From: Echinococcus granulosus
Taxonomy: Eukaryota; Platyhelminthes; Cestoda; Cyclophyllidea; Taeniidae
Reading direction: 5' to 3'
NCBI RefSeq assembly: GCF_000524195.1
Contig: NW_020170411.1
Location: 787,385 to 851,384 of the forward strand
Length of the DNA: 64,000 bases
In this document: one piece after another, positions 1-13,800 of the stretch
How positions within the stretch are numbered: position 1 is the first letter of the stretch
Layout of the letters: every line of letters starts with the position of its first letter
Notes under the pieces: model-generated
Seen by the model: the letters and a program-made list of their open reading frames with translations, nothing else
Told to the model about the DNA's origin: nothing
The model's database searches: none
Program-made: the position numbers and the translations under genes

Positions 1-3000
1 GAATATTTTAATCCTCCAATTTCTAAAATGACATAAGCGCTCCTAATTTTACATACCATCGGTTTATTAATACAACCTTCTACTATGCAATCATTTGAGT
101 GAAAACAACTAAGGGATACATTGTCATAGCGGTGGTCGGAGACCGTTGTTGCGAAGAGACTTTTTGTGCAACGAAGTGAACTGCAGCAGCTGTACTGCAG
201 CAGATGTTTTGAGCATAGGACCGTTCTCGCAGTCGTGACAGGTGAAAAGGGTCCCAGTGTGTCGCTGCCTCCGCCCGTCCTCCGCCCCCTCTGCTTCTTC
301 CTGGTTTCTCCCCAAGTAGAGATGGCCGAGGAGACGGGTGTTTGGGCTCCCACCGAGTCAGGGAAACGCCACAGCTGTGGTCGAATCTCTGCACAAAAAT
401 CTGGGCGATTTCCCCTACTCAAATGGCTTTTACAGAAATTGGCGATGGCGCAGTTAATGAATTTAACAGTGTCACAACGAGGATCGTTACTAGTCGGTAA
501 GTACGAAAAACCTGTTGAAAGGTCTCTAACTTGGTATTATCACAATGGCCTTCTGTGTAGACATCAGATTTACGCACGAACTGAGACGAACTGTTGTGTT
601 TTCTGTTACTATATAATAATAGTGGTTTTCATTACTTCTACCGGTGTCAACTTTACATAATTTCAATGACAAAATTCGATGGCAAGTAATTCATCGCCTT
701 TAGAATCCTAATTCCATTTATTCAATAAAGCCAACTTATCAAAATGAGTTAATACTGGGTGTGATAGTGCCATCACCCCAAGCTTACAGCTACATACTTC
801 AGTTCTAACTTATTGTTAGTAAATAGCTATGAAAATCGCAAAGTTATTTGCGGAGAGTTCAAATTTAACCAAGGGAAGCATTAGTTTGGAGGGAGGCACC
901 CGAGGATGCGCAGGGAGCCGACTTCATTCAAACGAACCGGCCTGGTCTGACTGGTAATTCTCGAACACTGTTTCAACATACAACAATGCCAGGACGATAG
1001 TCAGGTAACCGAGTTGTCTGTTACGCCCAGAGAAGAGTAGAAACCTTTGTTTCTGATTTTAACCTATTGGAAGAAATTTGAGATAATACACAGATGTGTT
1101 AGGAAGGTGTGCTTTACGGGACAGTAATTTTCAATATGGATCAAGTGTTCTTCGAATTGGGATTCAAAGTCCAAATAGGTAATTGTAGCAAAGTGGAATA
1201 GCCATCCATTTACAAATGAACATTGTCTTGTGGAAGTGTCCAGAAGCTCAGATGCTGTATCAAGCGCCAAAATTCATACCGGAGAGAGCATATTTTCCTT
1301 TATTCAGAGAACTTAATCGTCTTTCTACCCATCATTACGCGTAGGTAAAGACAAAATAGAAAACTTATGTTAATTTGTTCACTATTCCGTCAATTTATCC
1401 ACCTTCATGCATGCATGACAGGCATTTTTGAGTGGCTTGGTTGTCCCTTTAGTGTGGTATGTATAATCAAACGCGGCCCAAATCATACAAGAATCCCCTC
1501 ACGCATTATTTGTTGATAAAGTTACCTGAAACCAAATTGCTTGACCTCTGCCAATGGCCTGTTATTTGATAGATTGTCTGGAACTACCAGCTGACGTGCT
1601 GACTTATGGACTAATAGCTGTTAGAACACCAGAGCAGTTTTAATTATGGGGCTTGGCTTCTTCTGATTCAACTAGTGCAGCCACTAAGAAAAATTTAGGG
1701 ATTTCCCAGCAGTTTCGGATCAATATTTTTCGGAAAGTTTCCACTTCGTCCCTGTTTGGCTTCAGTGCAAATACTTTTATGGAAAGACTTCTTGAATCTC
1801 GATGAAATTTTAATTGCTGCAGTGATTCAATAAAAATCATTGACTTGAAGCTCCGGCTGACTTACATGCGGGCAACATGACTTCGTTCGTTCCATTCAGC
1901 ACATATATTCACGAGTAAAACTTGGCTATGCAACTTACCAGTCATCAGCTGGAATGAAACCGAGACTCGCAGTAGTATCCAGACTTCAGTGGGAAGCACT
2001 GAGTGAAGGTTGCATCATTCCGCATGATGCCCATCTAGCCAGATGCCACACCCAACGGGCGGGAATTTAGCACCGGCTGTTGCGCACAAGCCAAATGTCA
2101 AGGCAATATGTTCACACAGCAAGAGACCATGTGCTCGACGAGAATGTGTGTGTGTTCCAGATGTGCCACCGGCAAGCTCGCAGCTGTGAGAGCTTGGCTA
2201 CATCTCAACTGGCCTCTGTCCCTCTCTGTCACCCCCTGGCTCTCTCCACCCTCTTCCACTCCCCGCCTACCTTCCCACTGACATATGGGTGCCATTTGTT
2301 CGGATAATTTTACCCCCTTTCTTCCTTTTGGTTGTTGGGTCTTTAATAAGGTCCTAATTGTCAGCCCTCTCAGGCACGCCTTAAAATTCCAAAGCGGCCC
2401 CCGCAATTCATGCCACCACCGCTGTCGAAGGTATCACTGACCTATTCCCACCTTTTATCAATCTGTGACCACAAGAGGACCTACTTATGATGCACACTAC
2501 CGCAGTGGAGGTCAACGATGTCACCTTGAGAAAATGGCATTGTCTGCTAGGACTTCAAACATTGGATGTGTTATTTTTACAGCCAACTTTTGTGAATCAA
2601 TAGCGTTCAGCATTAAGAATGTCATTCCATGATCTTTCCTGATATCAGGTTTAACTGATATTATTAGATATTGTTTGATATTATTAGTGTAAGCATCACT
2701 CAATGTGTGTTGGGAAGCCTCTGTTAAAAACATCGGCTTATCAACAACAAAAAGTCAACCAAAGTGAACCCGATTAAAGTAGTAAAGATAATCTCGTGAT
2801 GACCAACGCCTCAAGCACTCCAGAGATCTGATTTCAATGAATGTCGCATATCATTTTGAAAAGTTACCGTAGCCTTCCAAATATCATTAGAATATGCTTA
2901 AGTAATTATAAAACACTTCAATCTTGAAATGCTGAAATATTCAACCTATATTGTGGTGATATGAGCAGATACCAATGGAGGCCTTTGCGCACATACACCC

Positions 3001-6000
3001 TCTCTCTCGCGCTCTCTGTCGAGCATTTGCGCAGAACCCAGTCGCCTGGATGATTCACACAAAACCACTGCATGTTTGGACTTGCTGCACCAGAAGCGAG
3101 CGCATTGAGATGAAAAACTGAAAAGAACTGCCAAGATGTACTCCACTTAGTTGAGTGCATGTAGAGAAGAGACGTGAACCCGAAGTCTTCTAGACCGGAT
3201 GATGGAGTGAACAGACCACTGGCATTGGACCCTACACCCGTAACCAGGGCACTGCACCTATGTCAAAAATCACTGTGTAGTCTTTGTAGATTCAATCCGG
3301 CTAGCTACCTCTGTCCATCTAGACCTCATCCTATCCTATCCCGTCTAGGCCTCAACCTCCCCTATCCCCCTCCTTAAAGGCGCGTTTACTCAGGTGGAGG
3401 TTGGGTCCCCCAATCTGCCCTTTGCGAGGTAGACAGCCTCATTGCACCAAAGGGGAAGATGGGAGGGGATGGGGAGAGCAGTACGGAAAAACCATGCGGG
3501 TGGTTTTGGGGGAATGTGTGGTGAGCGCATGCAACAATGAAAAAAGGGGGTAGCTTCAAAAGAAGACTGGTGATCCCACATAGGCTAATTAAGCACCATG
3601 GTTAAACACATTAACCACTCATTGAAACTCACAGAATGGCACGTCCGGTCGTGGGCGCGTGCCTTATTCCTTCAACCACGGATTACTTACACTGTTTTTT
3701 TGTAATCCGGGTGGGTTGCCAATGTTCTAACTTTATACGTCGCCAGTTTATGAAGCGTAGACTAACTTGAGCTCTTGAAAATGCAATCGCTTCTCATACA
3801 ATCTGTCATAATTCTTTTTTGGGAGATTTGAATTAAGAACGAAAATAATACTCCGGTAGTTGTCAGTTTCCCGTTTAACTAGTTTCATAAATAGTTTTTT
3901 TAGCATAAATTTGGTATCTAGCCCAAAAGTTGACTGTGAATAAGGTTTAATGGGGCAATGAGGGTGAGGGCGATGTTGCACAAGGTGTTCTGTTAGGCTG
4001 ATTTATTTTACTCTCGTAACTAGCGGAGATACATTAATAGCACGCTACCTGCGAGAATAGGTTAACAGCGAGCCTAACGTGTGTTCAAGCCTGTTCAACT
4101 ACCTTCGAAACACGTTCACACCTGCCACTGACAGTTAAGATTGGTCAAATTGTACGGGGGCTCATTAGTTGGCAAGCCTAGTAAACGCAGGTGGGGACTG
4201 TAACACTTGATTGACACCCAGCATCAATGCTGTTAACATGTCCTCCTGTGTAAAATATTTTAAGCAACTCAGCTGGCCTTCCTTGTTAGGTAGGCTTAGG
4301 AATGATCAGCAAATAAGAACAAACTATTTAGCTTTCACTATTCAAGTCTATCGTCAAAGTGAGACCGCTTCATTACTTTGATCCCTTTTCACCCAATGAA
4401 ATCAAATCCGAATTATTGGGACGTTCGTCACTTAAGAGACGTTCAGATTGAAGGAGTGAAACGTGACATAAAGGTGTTCAACATGAAGGTCTTCAGAGCC
4501 ACAATTTCGTCTTATTTCATTTTCATCATGTGCATTTCACTTCTCATGCACGTTAGAGATTGGAGAATCAGACAGATCGATCCCTGTACACTAAACCCTC
4601 TCGTAAATCCAACACCCGTATTAGTTGTCTTTTAATTAGTAGACAAGAGGAAGGAGAGAACCGCTTCATCACGGCAGGACTCCAACCCAGGCGGCCAATT
4701 TGTTTATCCACCGCCATACGGCCATCTTATTTGTCCTGTGGGCAAGTTTGTACATGCTTAATGGGAGTACGGGCCTAGCAATCCCCCACCCCTCTAAACA
4801 CACTTGAAGGGGGAAAAAGGGAGAAGAGAGTGTAACGACACTTTTGAACAGTAGTGGCCTAACAATATGCGGGTGCTATAGTTTAAGGGGTAGAGCAAAC
4901 GTAAATAGGGGAGCCGATAGCAGTGGGATGAATTAGTGCGCAAGAAAAAGGACTGACTGACAGACCGACCACACCGTGTCTGCATCCGCTTTGTAGGCGC
5001 TTTTTTAATTATTGACCCATTATGAGTATCGGGCTTAAGGCACACCAAAGTGCATTCAGACTAGCCACTATCTCAGCCGCAAATGAACTTAGACACTGTC
5101 TTTCTGTTTTGTCTGTGATCATCGTTTTAAAGTCCGGGATGAGGAGCCTAAAAGGTTTGGCAGTTTCTCTACCTGTTTTAACTCCCATGTACCTAGAGGA
5201 AACTTTGGGATTGAATAGGCTAGGGGAATTAATATAAGGTTGAGATTCTACCCCTTATTTTAAATCACAGTACCATTTCTTTATGGCGTTCCCGTTACAC
5301 TAGGACCCCAGCTCAAATCGTACTTTCCGTAGTTTACGTAGTCACCATAACCAAGTTCTCAAAAATGCGCCTGTCAGTGAGGTCAGGGAATAAACCTCAG
5401 TGTCCTTGCTAGCGATGCAGATAGGACAAATACTATCCGCTTCAACGTACAACCCCACGACTGTCACTCGTCTGAAAGGTTTTGAGACGGGTTTGTGGGT
5501 CTAAGATACTTTTATGGGCACTCAGGCAGCCAAAGGACTCCACGTGTGTTTGTAATCACCAGTCAATTTGGATTTAATATCGTTTGGGGTTTTTTAATGC
5601 AACCGGCAAGTGAAAACACGGACACAAGCAGCGGAGCTGACCTTAATGCCTTCCATTTGGCTGAGTATGTGACCACCATCATAGCTTGGTTGCCATCCGG
5701 TGCATCACAACGTGTTTACACAGGTGGTGTATACAGGCATTGGTTTCAGCTGTACATTGTCACAACATCAACGTGGACTCGAATTTATGTCGATCAGACT
5801 TCCCCTTTGATTTTCGCAAGGGAAATGGCGAATCAGTAAAGGTATAGTCTCTAAGCCGCAGTTTTGCAATATTGGTTGACTGAATAAATGCATCACAAAG
5901 TCCAACAAAAGGGGAAGTTAACCCATGAGAAGAGTATTTCCGAAGGTATAGAGCCACCTGTAGTAATGTACATGTTGTGCCAGGGTGTTGGAGATAGTCT

Positions 6001-9000
6001 TATAAAATAACAAAAAGAAACTATTACCTCACCGTCGTATTGTCGCGTTCAGATCGACTCACTTCCAATGTAACTTTGAATTTTTAAACCTTGGGAAAAT
6101 ATTCCAGTGTCATCGTGACACCTTTACGACTGCCTATACACTGCACGTTATGATGTCAAAGTGGAAGATGTTTCCTGAAGGTGATCTTCAGTGGAACTAT
6201 AGAGGGAAATGAGTGAAACTAGTCATATGCTACCAAACGGTTAACTGCGCCTAGACAGAATAGGGAATACGGATTTTGATTGCATGCCAATGTTAAAAGA
6301 GGCAATATTGATAGCCCTCGTGACAGGCTAAATTTGAGTGACAAACTTCCACCTCAACGAATTACCAGTCAACGATTCACACATTCTCCCAATATCAAGC
6401 GCTCCAAGGTTCAGAAGCCATTTTCGCAATTATTAGAGGCTTCTTATTTCGCTTTTATAAGTAGGGAAAACACTAAACAAATTAGTCTTCAGTGAGAATC
6501 GAATAGGCGAAATGCGTGTTGATTTAAACGAACCGAACAATAGCTATTAATAAGAGAGCGGTCTTTCAAATAATCCATCACGGCACTCAAGATGCAACCG
6601 CGTTGAGATCTCAGTCAGTAGTCTATAGAATAAAATCATTTAGCACATTGTGGCTAAAGCTATTTCACCAGTAGGATCTATAACCTCACAAGCATTTAGG
6701 TATAACATTTGGGGCGGCATTTAGGATCCAATCCTGCGTGCGAGATAGCGCATAACGTACACTTACTAGCACTATGACCCATCGGAAAGCAATGCTCAAA
6801 TGATAGTTTGTGGCGAACGGGACATGTTCACTAACCAGTCTCACGCCGCCTACTCATAGGGCACAATAGGAACAGTTGGAACTACAACACAATGTATACA
6901 CTACTACAGTGCATACCAAACCCACTGTTGAGCAAATACTAGTTTAAGTTGATGTTATGACCTCTCGAGAAACCAGTGTTATTGGCTTCATCCTCTCGGT
7001 ATGCGTTAATGCCATATCCTTCAAATAAACAGAGTCGATTAACTCAAAGTTATGAACTAGGCCAATTCAAAAACACAATGCGCTAATTTTGCTTCTAAAT
7101 GGATGCACCTAGGACGGTATTTTGGGAGGCGAGTTTTAGGTCTGGGTAAAAAGGAGTGACATTTTCCACATGCTTTCCTCTAGCTTATTTCCCGATGAAT
7201 CGCTTCACCCGGTTGCTGCTTGGTACTCAGCTTCTCTGCTGATAGTGGGAAGTTAGTTCCCTGCGATGGTGAGCATCGTGGATTGCTACGCGCACTAATA
7301 TAACAGTCGTGAAGCCAATTTCTGGTCACTTCGTTATTTAATACTGTTAAATGAAATGATCATAACAGCCTATTAATTTTGCTGTAAAGAAATGGTTTTT
7401 CAATGGGCACATTCTCACTACAGCATTACCACATTCAACCCAAATTTTTCGTAAGGTAAGCACTCAGAGAGAGATGAAAACTAGAACCCACCCTTCACTA
7501 TGCATACGATCCTCCGGTAAGTGAAAGCCTTTTGGTATCAGTCAACTTAGTTCCGTAATTCGCATATGCTCACGCCAACTGTGCACACGGCGTTAACAAA
7601 GGACGTGTCTTAGTGACTGGTCTTTCGTACAAGAACCAATACTGTGGCATGTTCATAGACTGAAATCTTCTTTAAGGGGGTAATGAGTATCAACAACCCA
7701 AGCTGAGGTATCATTTGATGACAACTTTCCCCACGAATTTGTCATATAGGGTCACCTTCTCAACTTCGCCAAACAAAAGCAGCACAAACATGACCAACAT
7801 TTCGACTAGTGGCCTTCAGCTCTACACCATTTACGGGAATCACCTCACTTTCCATCTACAAGTTCATTATTCATTTTCATGCCTTAAATATGCTTATCTC
7901 ATTCATTTTACGCAAACAGCTCTTCAGGTGCGTTAACCTACTTTGTTTCATCCTAACAGCACATTTTAGAGTGATAGTTTTGAGAAAAAAATAGGATGAG
8001 AAATTAACTTTCAGTTCTACTCGAAAAGAGTAACCGCATTTGAAACAGCATTTTAGTGGGCAAAATACAAATCCAACATGATATGAATGAATAAAGCTGC
8101 AATCCCCCACAAGGCAGCCAGTAAACAAGCCATTCTTAGCCTAGTGGCGTACAAGAAAGGGGATAAGCGCTCCAAAAGCCTGACATGGGCTCACTGCACT
8201 GGTGCTTCATTTGCATAAGCCAAAATGCAAAGCGCGGGTCGTGTGTGAGCTTTCGCTCACATCCGATGCGAGACTGCCATGTCAGGCAGATGTTTGAGTG
8301 TGATGTGTCAGAATTAGTGGATGTGCCTGCACGGGACAGGTTGTGATAATGGAAGAGTAAGGGTGTTAGTACGTGTGTCCATTTCATTCCTCCGGGTAAC
8401 TGGGTTCATTGCCAGACCTGAGCCTTGGTGACGTCGGTCTCGAGTTCAGGCTGAAAATTCCCAACACATATTCAGATAACAGTTAAAAGAGCACGGCTTC
8501 GGCGGGGCAGATCCTATTTTTCCCCTCTTGAAAGGTAAATAGTCATTTCCAAACTTCAAAGTACTCGCGACTCTTCCTGTGGCGAAAATAAAGCGGTAAC
8601 TTCCAAGAGTCAGATACCATGATTGGCCATATTGCATTGATTACAACAGTACCCTGACTGGGAGAGCTGGGTAAGGTGCTGACTGGAAGATCCACAGTCC
8701 CAAACCATTGCATTACGCTCATACTAAACAAAAGCGCCAAAATAATTGATATCTGGGGTATTAAGCTAGTTCCAGCCTCAATCACGGTTGTTTTCGAGCA
8801 TGTATAATGAGACACCACAATTTATTATTTGGGGCTGCTCGGTCATTACAACTCCACGATTAGGAATGGATTTTCAAGGCTCTTGTTAAGCCTCCAGTAG
8901 ATTAGGATAGACTATACCAGCACATTGTTAAAGGCGAATCAAGAAAGGAGCCTCTTTACAATGAAGACAGCCTGCCTAATTTACTTGTCTAGACAAACGT

Positions 9001-10406
9001 AATCGGATCTCCCGTACACACGGCTGCATGCTCGAACAGGACTCTGGCACCTCGTCCGGTCCCCTCTCAGCACCAGCACCACCACCACTGGGCCACTCAC
9101 CCCCTTCTACTATCCCGCAGGCTGCATTCAGGTGACCACCTACACCACACTCGCGACTATCACACATGCGAGGCCGGGAACGGCTCACAGGTGGCCTCGG
9201 CGGGTCGATGGTCTAGGAATGTTCTCTTTCTCTTTCCCGTGTTCACCCTCCGTCTTCCGTTATGCCAGCTCCTATCGGTCTTTGACCGCTCCAACTTTTC
9301 TACCCACCTAATGATCAGTGCAAGCTAGGAAAGAATGATGAGGGAAGGGATAGTGACAACCCAGTCCAGAGATAAGTGTACTCTAGCCATGAAGCTAGAT
9401 GAAATAGCTTAACGTGGAGGCAATTATCCGAAAATATCAAGGCTGATCAACTAATAATAAGTCGTGATAACCCCATCTGGTTAGAAAAAAGCGGTTAAGC
9501 ATCATGCTGATGAGCATAATGCCTCCTCAATTGGAGTGGCAAACGACTGCTAGGTTCGGTCCACAAGCCAGCAATGTCACGTGCATGAATGAATCCCACA
9601 ATGGAAGCGTCGGGCCAAAGGCGTTCAGCATGCACAGGGGGAGACGGCGCTGTCGCGATCGATTGCGAGGCCTAAGAGCAGGTGACTGATCCAGCCTAAC
9701 CCCGAAGCCATCTGGTCACGACAAACCCAAATTTGGATTAGCGAAGCGTTAACACCTGTGGAGTTAACCACCAAGACTGACTCAGCTGACAAACAAATTC
9801 GCTGTTTTAGGAGACGAAAATACAAATGACAACGTGTGTATTTGAATAGTAACTTTACAATGAAAGCATAAGATGACCATCTGGTCAGTGCAAGACTGAC
9901 TATGTACAAAGAGTGGCAATTTTCTGATTTTCTGAGTTCACTTGGAATCTGGGCATGCTTGGGTCTACAAGGAATAAGCTATCACGTTCTCAAAGGTAAG
10001 GAGAATTAAGCCTCAAATGTCATTTGCACGGGGCTCCTACCCCAGGCCGATGCGCTCTCTTCGTTAGTGTTACGTCGTCACAGGTGGAGTGTAACAAAGC
10101 ACACATGAGCTACGCGTAAAAGACGGTAAGCTAGCCACCCATCTCCGAAAACATTTGAGCCAAAATCTCCTAAAAATGTTTCGTGTTTTGCGAAATAGGC
10201 GTTAATAAAACCTTAGGCGGGAGTATCAGCCCATTTTTCAGGAGAATTGAGTCAATACGACTCCACTAATTGCCAGACATGCGCGGGACCTCAAAAAGCA
10301 TAAAAAAGAATTTTAGTGCTTTATGTAGAGTAAGCATTACAAAACTAGAATGTTCACGACCTTACTAGAGGATGTCCCGTTTCCGAAAAATTACAAGAAC
10401 CAAGAG
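1..10406. other. Intergenic region without a supportable gene
   Basis: This is mostly AT-rich unique-looking sequence with GC-richer patches near 240-400, 2000-2420, 2980-3580, 4600-4800 and 9000-9260. Open frames here are short, often lack an ATG, frequently overlap on opposite strands and match no family I recognise. A CT-rich simple stretch lies near 2997-3020. A weak exon-like segment (320-496) and a weak tRNA-promoter-like segment (3169-3224) are described in the findings. The region may hold distal regulatory DNA, old repeats or the second exon of the Id gene that begins at 10691 on the minus strand. Confidence 0.6.
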
Positions 10407-10418
10407 TCATGTGCTTAC

Positions 10419-10691
10419 CAGCACATTCCGCTGAGTCGAGGGAGAGGAGTTGGACACGGAGGACATTCTAAGGTGATCTTCGGCAAGTGTTAATTCCAAG
10501 TCCTGTATATAATCGATTACGTGTTGCAGCAGCTCCAGCTTCTTGATTCTAGCATGCCCACGGACGGTGGGGACCATTCGCTTGAGCTGAACTAAACAGC
10601 GATCGATGGCACTACCACCGCAGCCCCGTGGCTTCCTGCGGGCTGCCGGCCGCGCCTTCATCGCTGGAAGTGTGATAGGTCGCCAGGACAT
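10419..10691 (-). CDS. Id/extramacrochaetae-type HLH protein, first coding exon
   Basis: This exon encodes about 91 residues from an ATG at 10691. Residues 28-69 form a helix-loop-helix: helix 1 (AIDRCLVQLKRMVP), a short loop, then helix 2 (KKLELLQHVIDYIQDLELTL). The LQHVIDYIxDL signature and the loop length match the Id family (ID1-4, Drosophila emc). Id proteins dimerise with bHLH factors and block their DNA binding because they lack a basic region. Here the position before helix 1 is Arg-rich but interrupted by Pro and Gly and has no ERxR motif, which supports Id rather than a DNA-binding bHLH. After codon 91 comes a donor-like GTAAGC (10418-10413), in phase 0. Id genes usually have an intron after the HLH, so a short second exon probably lies at lower coordinates, but I could not place it. 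Read straight through, the frame ends three codons later at 10407. At 91-94 residues it is shorter than typical Id proteins (about 120-200), consistent with a missing exon. The family call is strong; the 3' end is unknown. Confidence 0.82.
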
Positions 10692-10727
10692 ACTCTGAAA
10701 CCGCCTTGTTTTGCACCTTAGTTTGCT

Positions 10728-10800
10728 CCAATCAGATCACAAGGAACCAGCGCCATTCCCATTGGGCAATAGTGAACGCATGATAATTGCAGTAACCAAT
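10728..10800 (-). promoter_or_regulatory. CCAAT-motif cluster upstream of the Id gene
   Basis: Three CCAAT pentamers lie 37-110 bp upstream of the Id start codon: CCAATCAG at 10728-10735 and CCAAT at 10796-10800 on the plus strand, and an inverted copy (ATTGG) at 10761-10765. CCAAT boxes bind NF-Y in either orientation and mark many animal promoters. Their closeness to the ATG implies a short 5' leader. No clear TATA box is visible between the cluster and the gene. This is a motif-based inference only. Confidence 0.4.
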
Positions 10801-13800
10801 GGGAAAGCGGTGGTGTATAGCTCTGCCATCCAAATGTGCAGGGCGATGTTCGGAGCAGAACTAGTATTTGCTGTTTCGGTGTTCCTTCACTCTTTTGAAC
10901 CCCCACTCGAAGTCTTGAGTGATCTTGTAGAGTCCAGGCCACTACTGAAATCATGATAAGCAACCATAAGCACAAAGTAAAGAGAGTCTGCATAAATAAA
11001 TATACATTTGAACAACTATAGACAGTCAAGTTTTAACTGTTATGAGCAGTGTTGATGGCACTCATCAATAGTTACATCGAGTACGGATTACAGACGTGCT
11101 GGTGCATCAAGCGAGTTCCTGTAGTGTCTGAGTCTTTGTTTAAGGTGTCACAAGCTAAAGACTTCTAGGTATAGCTTTTTTTTTAAATACACAGAGGGGT
11201 GGTTGGCCGCTAGTAAGAGCGATGTAGGCTACCACTGGGCTGGTGTCCGGAATCTGCAGAGACCGAAGAGCCTAGAGATCAGACCAGCTTTCTGTTACAC
11301 AGCTTTCCTCTTCTTAACCACATCCCTAGGCGTTCTTCGAAATCCTTTTTTAGTGTCGACCATGACAATGCCTTTGGTGCTTTGGAAATCGACTGACTTT
11401 TCCACAAGACACGAAGACTTCTGGTCCCAACGTCAGCAATGCAGCTCTTTAACTCCATGTGATCAGGAGTTACGTCTCACTTATGAAATTCATTGGGGAG
11501 GTTCACAGAATTTGTTCGTCCTGCTTAAGGCAGACTGATGCTATCCGACAAGTACATTTCACATTACCAGTCTCGATTCCAGAGAACACTGGCTTAAGAG
11601 GGGAACTATTTGGTCAAGCGCATAAGGTGGCTTCAGAGGGATAATGTTTGACATCCATCCCCTATTGACATCTTACTCTTCTTTTAATCATGTCCGTCTA
11701 ACTATGTAAGTCCCATTGAAAAGTTATAATTAATTGACGTATTTGTTATATCTTTGTATGGTTATCGTGAACGACCTCATGATAAAGTACAGCAGCAATC
11801 ATTCGAGTCATGTTTCAGAATAGAACACTCAAACTGGGTGTCTTCCTTCTGTGGTATTTAAACTAAGTCGCCCAGTCATTTGGACCAAATTCACTTATCA
11901 CTGTCAGGAATGATGTGCCTAAGTGCCTGAATAAAGCATTACTATAATTGTGGAGGACGGCTGATGGGGTGTTAACAGAAATACTGTAATTAGAACGATA
12001 TGATGCCAAACTGTTGGCCGAAAGCTGAGGACAACTAGGGGTCCTCACACTTGAATATGGGGCTAATGGGACATCGTTCTATTACACTCCTACGTGATGC
12101 CAACAGGTACGTAAGTACATATGCGTGACTCTCAAAAAAGTCGCAAAACCTTGGCCAATATTTTGGGGATTGAATGCTGTCAAGTTAAATTAACGCAACC
12201 GCTGCTAGCAGCACCTAGATGAGGCGATTTAATGATTCTACCTAAACCCCCACTTCTCATGTTTGTGACATTTAATTGAAAGGGGAAAATAACCAGTAGA
12301 ATCAAATTAGAGAATTACAACACCGGGACTGTGGTGACTATGATAACAAAAGTGTTGAGGGATTTAGCTTTATACTCTTCACGTGGCTAAGAATGTCACA
12401 TTTAGCAGATGGGTGGATTTAAGCAATAACCATGCGCACCTGGGAATTGCATGCCATGGAGCGAGAGGAGGAACCACGCTGGGATGAGGACACATGACTA
12501 GAAAATTTCTCCATATTCGGCCGTAGACGATTCTGGTATCTTCATTCCCTACGAAAAAGACTTGCTTTATCACCATAGCCTCTAGAATAGTGAAAAAGAA
12601 AGCAGCATTGAGAAAAAGCTGTTGAATGTGTAAATGAGCAAGTGACCAGATGCTTGAGGCACTTATATTTTGGGGTCTAACATAAATTGCGACCATCTCA
12701 AAGAGAAAGAATTATCTCCTTATTTCTTTTACAAAATTTGATACCTTCACGAGTTTTCCTTCGTTGCCAATCGCTTCTACACTTCGCAAATAATCGGTTC
12801 GTGCAAGAAAGCCAAACACTGTTTGTATTTTTAAGAACGGGCACACTCTGGTTCACTTCTATCAATCTGTCATTTCATTAGTTGATTGGCAATGAAGAGA
12901 TTCTTTTCTGCCTACCATTTAATTGCATGTTTTTTACTGAAACGGTTTTTGATTTTATTTAGTAAACATAGAAATATTTCTACCGCAGTTTTAATTAATA
13001 GCATGATGGCAAAGCCTTTCTGATTAATAAAATTTGTGGTTACTTGTCTTTTAAGTCGAATTTTTTGTCTAGAAATCCCATAATTTCATCAAGCAAATGC
13101 AACATTTCTAATGATTTAGGAGATTGTCTGGAATTTTCGGCTTAAGCGAATTGTATAACATTTCAAAATACATATTTTACTCACAAAAATAAGTAAAAAA
13201 AAATTTGCCAAAAGGGGACCTTAGATGATTTCAACGATACCGACATATCCTGCATTTTGTGCACTTTGAAAAACCCTATAAATGCTAAATTATGGAATCA
13301 TTGTGCTAAAAAGCAAGACGAAAAATTTAGAAATGAAGCACATGCCGATAAAAATGAAAGGTAAAGTAGCAGCAAAGTATAGATTCACCGCCAATTAAGA
13401 ATTTTGAGCTACTGCCTTTTCACAGTGTCGCGATTATTTTATGGGATTTGCTATTTGCGCTATTTGCTTGCCAGTAGCAAAAGTTAGTAACATTGTCATG
13501 GTTCGCGTGATGCATATAGACGTCTGCGGAAAAGATGATCGGGTTTGATTACTAATAGTGCCCCATTTCTCCAGGACGAAACACAAATTTACACTGCTTA
13601 ACGCTTCCTGCACACATTGCAGCAGTTAGGCTAAGGAGAATCGCCATATGCTTTTTATTAGATCAGGTCTACCTGTTCAGATCCTTGAAAGTGTCTTAGA
13701 GGTCAGTAGTTCATCACCGGTGACTAAGTGAAGCAAAACTGTCTTAGAATGCCTAAGTCTTTCTGTCAAAACATTGTGGCCATTGGTTAAATGCTGCAAT

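Noticed and set aside
9504..9530. CTGATGAG as a possible hammerhead ribozyme core
   Set aside because: The matching GAAA strand and stems of a hammerhead do not follow at a suitable distance.
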